Shown here one piece after another: positions 5,981 through 7,077 of a stretch of 7,077 nucleotides of DNA. This DNA comes from Thermoprotei archaeon. GTDB taxonomy: Archaea; Thermoproteota; Thermoprotei_A; Sulfolobales; Ignisphaeraceae. The position numbers and the translations under genes were made by a program. Location of the stretch: positions 1 through 7,077 of the forward strand of contig QMWY01000052.1 of NCBI GenBank assembly GCA_003661865.1, in the 5' to 3' direction. The notes below the pieces were generated by a model. The model worked only from the letters and a program-made list of their open reading frames with translations. It was not told where the DNA came from and ran no database searches. Position 1 is the first letter of the stretch, and every line of letters starts with the position of its first letter.

Positions 5981-6712
5981 GTGGCGTTCGCACCAGCTGC
6001 AATGGGATACGATAGAGCGCTAACGATATTCTCGCCAGATGGTAAGCTCTACCAAGTTGAGTATGCTGCCGAGGCTGTGAGGCGGGGCTGGACATCGATA
6101 GGGCTGAAGAGCAGCCATGGAGCTGTCATAATAGCTGAGCGTAGGAAAGTATCCCCACTACACGACGTGCTTAACCTTGAAAAGGTGTTTGTAGTGGATA
6201 CGCACATAGGCGCCACATTCTCCGGCCTTGGCCACGATGGCAGGGTCTTGATAGATTATGCACGGATCATAGCCATGAGGCATAGACTCATATATGATGA
6301 GATAATAGATGTCGAGCTCTTGGTTAAGAACATATGTGATATCAAGCAGGCGTATACGCAGCAGGGAGGCGTAAGGCCCTTTGGAGTATCGCTGATAGTG
6401 GCGGGCATTGATAGGAAGGGTGTACAGCTATTCAGAACGGAGCCCAGCGGGCTCTACTTCAAGTACCATGCAGTAGCTGCAGGCTCAGGTGAGCAGGCAT
6501 CAACAAGTTTCCTAGAGAAGTACTACAAGCCCGACCTCCCCTTGAAGGAGCTCATGATTGTTGGTCTTAGGGCTCTGCGGGCAGCGGTTGAAGAGCCTCT
6601 AACCGTTGAGAAGGTGGAGGTTGGGTACATAAGCGCGGAGGAGAAGGTGTTTAAGAAGCTAGGTCCGGAGGAGCTGGGCAAGATACTTGAGGAGGCACGG
6701 GTGACAACGTGA
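5981..6712 (+). CDS. psmA: 20S proteasome alpha subunit
   Basis: Forms the outer seven-membered rings of the cytoplasmic 20S proteasome, gating substrate entry and docking ATPases such as PAN or Cdc48. The 243-residue product carries the alpha-type N-terminal signature [21 protein letters not shown] (9-29), including the YDR gate residues Y10, D11 and R12. LEK at 66-68 places K68 where Thermoplasma has the Lys that receives ATPase HbYX tails. There is no processed catalytic Thr, as expected for an alpha subunit. The start is GTG 5981, giving (M)[11 protein letters not shown], which matches the family; an ATG at 6002 would cut into the gate. The stop overlaps the SBDS start in GTGA, so translation is probably coupled. 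In many archaea psmA and SBDS begin the exosome superoperon. Confidence 0.97.
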   Translation: MAFAPAAMGYDRALTIFSPDGKLYQVEYAAEAVRRGWTSIGLKSSHGAVIIAERRKVSPLHDVLNLEKVFVVDTHIGATFSGLGHDGRVLIDYARIIAMRHRLIYDEIIDVELLVKNICDIKQAYTQQGGVRPFGVSLIVAGIDRKGVQLFRTEPSGLYFKYHAVAAGSGEQASTSFLEKYYKPDLPLKELMIVGLRALRAAVEEPLTVEKVEVGYISAEEKVFKKLGPEELGKILEEARVTT

Positions 6713-7077
6713 CCAGGAAGCATGAATATGTGATAGCGCGGCTCGTAATCGGAGGCAAGAGGTTTGAGATCCTAGTCAAGCCGCAGGAGGCGTATAGGTA
6801 CCGCGAAGGCGCGAAGATCTCGATAGATGAGGTCCTGGTCGGCGATTACGTGTACAAGGATGTGAGGAGGGGGCTGAAGGCTTCGCCAGAGGAGCTTAGG
6901 AAGGTATTCGGTACCGACGACATTAAGAAGGTTGCAGCGGAGATCCTAAAGCGTGGTGAGCTTCAGCTAACGGCGGAGCAGCGCAGAGAGCTCCTAAGTA
7001 TGAAGCGCAGACAGATAGTGAACTACATAGCGAGGAGCGCTGTTGACCCGCGTACAAACACACCGATACCCCCGACA
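6709..7077 (+). CDS. SBDS-family ribosome maturation protein, N-terminal 123 residues (runs off the right edge)
   Basis: Archaeal homologue of the Shwachman-Bodian-Diamond syndrome protein (yeast Sdo1), which helps release aIF6 from the large ribosomal subunit. The visible part includes the N-terminal FYSH domain, with [17 protein letters not shown] (residues 18-34) and [20 protein letters not shown] (45-64), and the start of the central helical domain, with [10 protein letters not shown] (88-97), [16 protein letters not shown] (99-114) and TPIPP. The C-terminal domain lies beyond the window. GTG 6709 overlaps the psmA stop by 4 nt (GTGA); another in-frame GTG at residue 8 is less likely because it would remove conserved sequence. 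The gene order predicts rrp4, rrp41 and rrp42 of the exosome next. Confidence 0.96.
   Translation, partial: MTRKHEYVIARLVIGGKRFEILVKPQEAYRYREGAKISIDEVLVGDYVYKDVRRGLKASPEELRKVFGTDDIKKVAAEILKRGELQLTAEQRRELLSMKRRQIVNYIARSAVDPRTNTPIPPT

Noticed and set aside
1..7077. tRNA or rRNA genes, CRISPR arrays, insertion sequences
   Set aside because: I saw no tRNA-like cloverleaf, no regularly spaced repeats and no transposase or terminal inverted repeats on either strand.

Overview
The window looks like a chromosomal segment of a hyperthermophilic crenarchaeon. The gene set is archaeal (GINS23, MCM, RFC small and large subunits, Orc1/Cdc6, 20S proteasome alpha, SBDS). Genes are tightly packed, GTG/TTG starts occur, promoters are TATA-type, and ribosome-binding sites resemble GGAGGTGA. 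Base composition is GC-rich by eye, which together with the protein sequences suggests Desulfurococcales (a Pyrodictium/Hyperthermus/Aeropyrum-like organism). That placement is an inference; no 16S gene is present.

Layout. Positions 1-1582 on the minus strand carry gins23 followed by mcm, which runs off the left edge just before its Walker A motif. A 136-bp divergent intergenic region (1583-1718) holds promoters for both directions and one sequence resembling an archaeal origin recognition box. Positions 1719-4198 on the plus strand carry the clamp-loader operon rfcS-rfcL. Positions 4178-5779 on the minus strand carry an Orc1/Cdc6 paralogue followed by a small winged-helix protein, whose 3' end overlaps the end of rfcL convergently by 21 bp. 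The second divergent intergenic region (5780-5980) contains a gene that the protein reading misses: a C/D box guide RNA (about 5857-5923, plus strand). It has a GGGGG/CCCCC terminal stem, C, C' and D boxes, and a guide complementary to the conserved 16S rRNA segment CGGGUAGUCC. Positions 5981-7077 carry psmA and the 5' part of the SBDS gene, joined by a 4-bp GTGA overlap. This is the start of the gene order known from the archaeal exosome superoperon.

How the genes work together. Orc1/Cdc6 binds origins and helps recruit MCM. GINS23 is part of the complex that activates MCM in the CMG helicase. RFC-S and RFC-L load the PCNA clamp. The window is therefore a compact replication island abutting a protein/RNA quality-control and ribosome-maturation operon. 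The guide RNA and SBDS both concern ribosome biogenesis. Most content is conserved housekeeping. The parts worth a second look are the guide RNA, the winged-helix gene tied to the Orc paralogue, the altered sensor-1 residue of that Orc protein, and the single ORB-like element.
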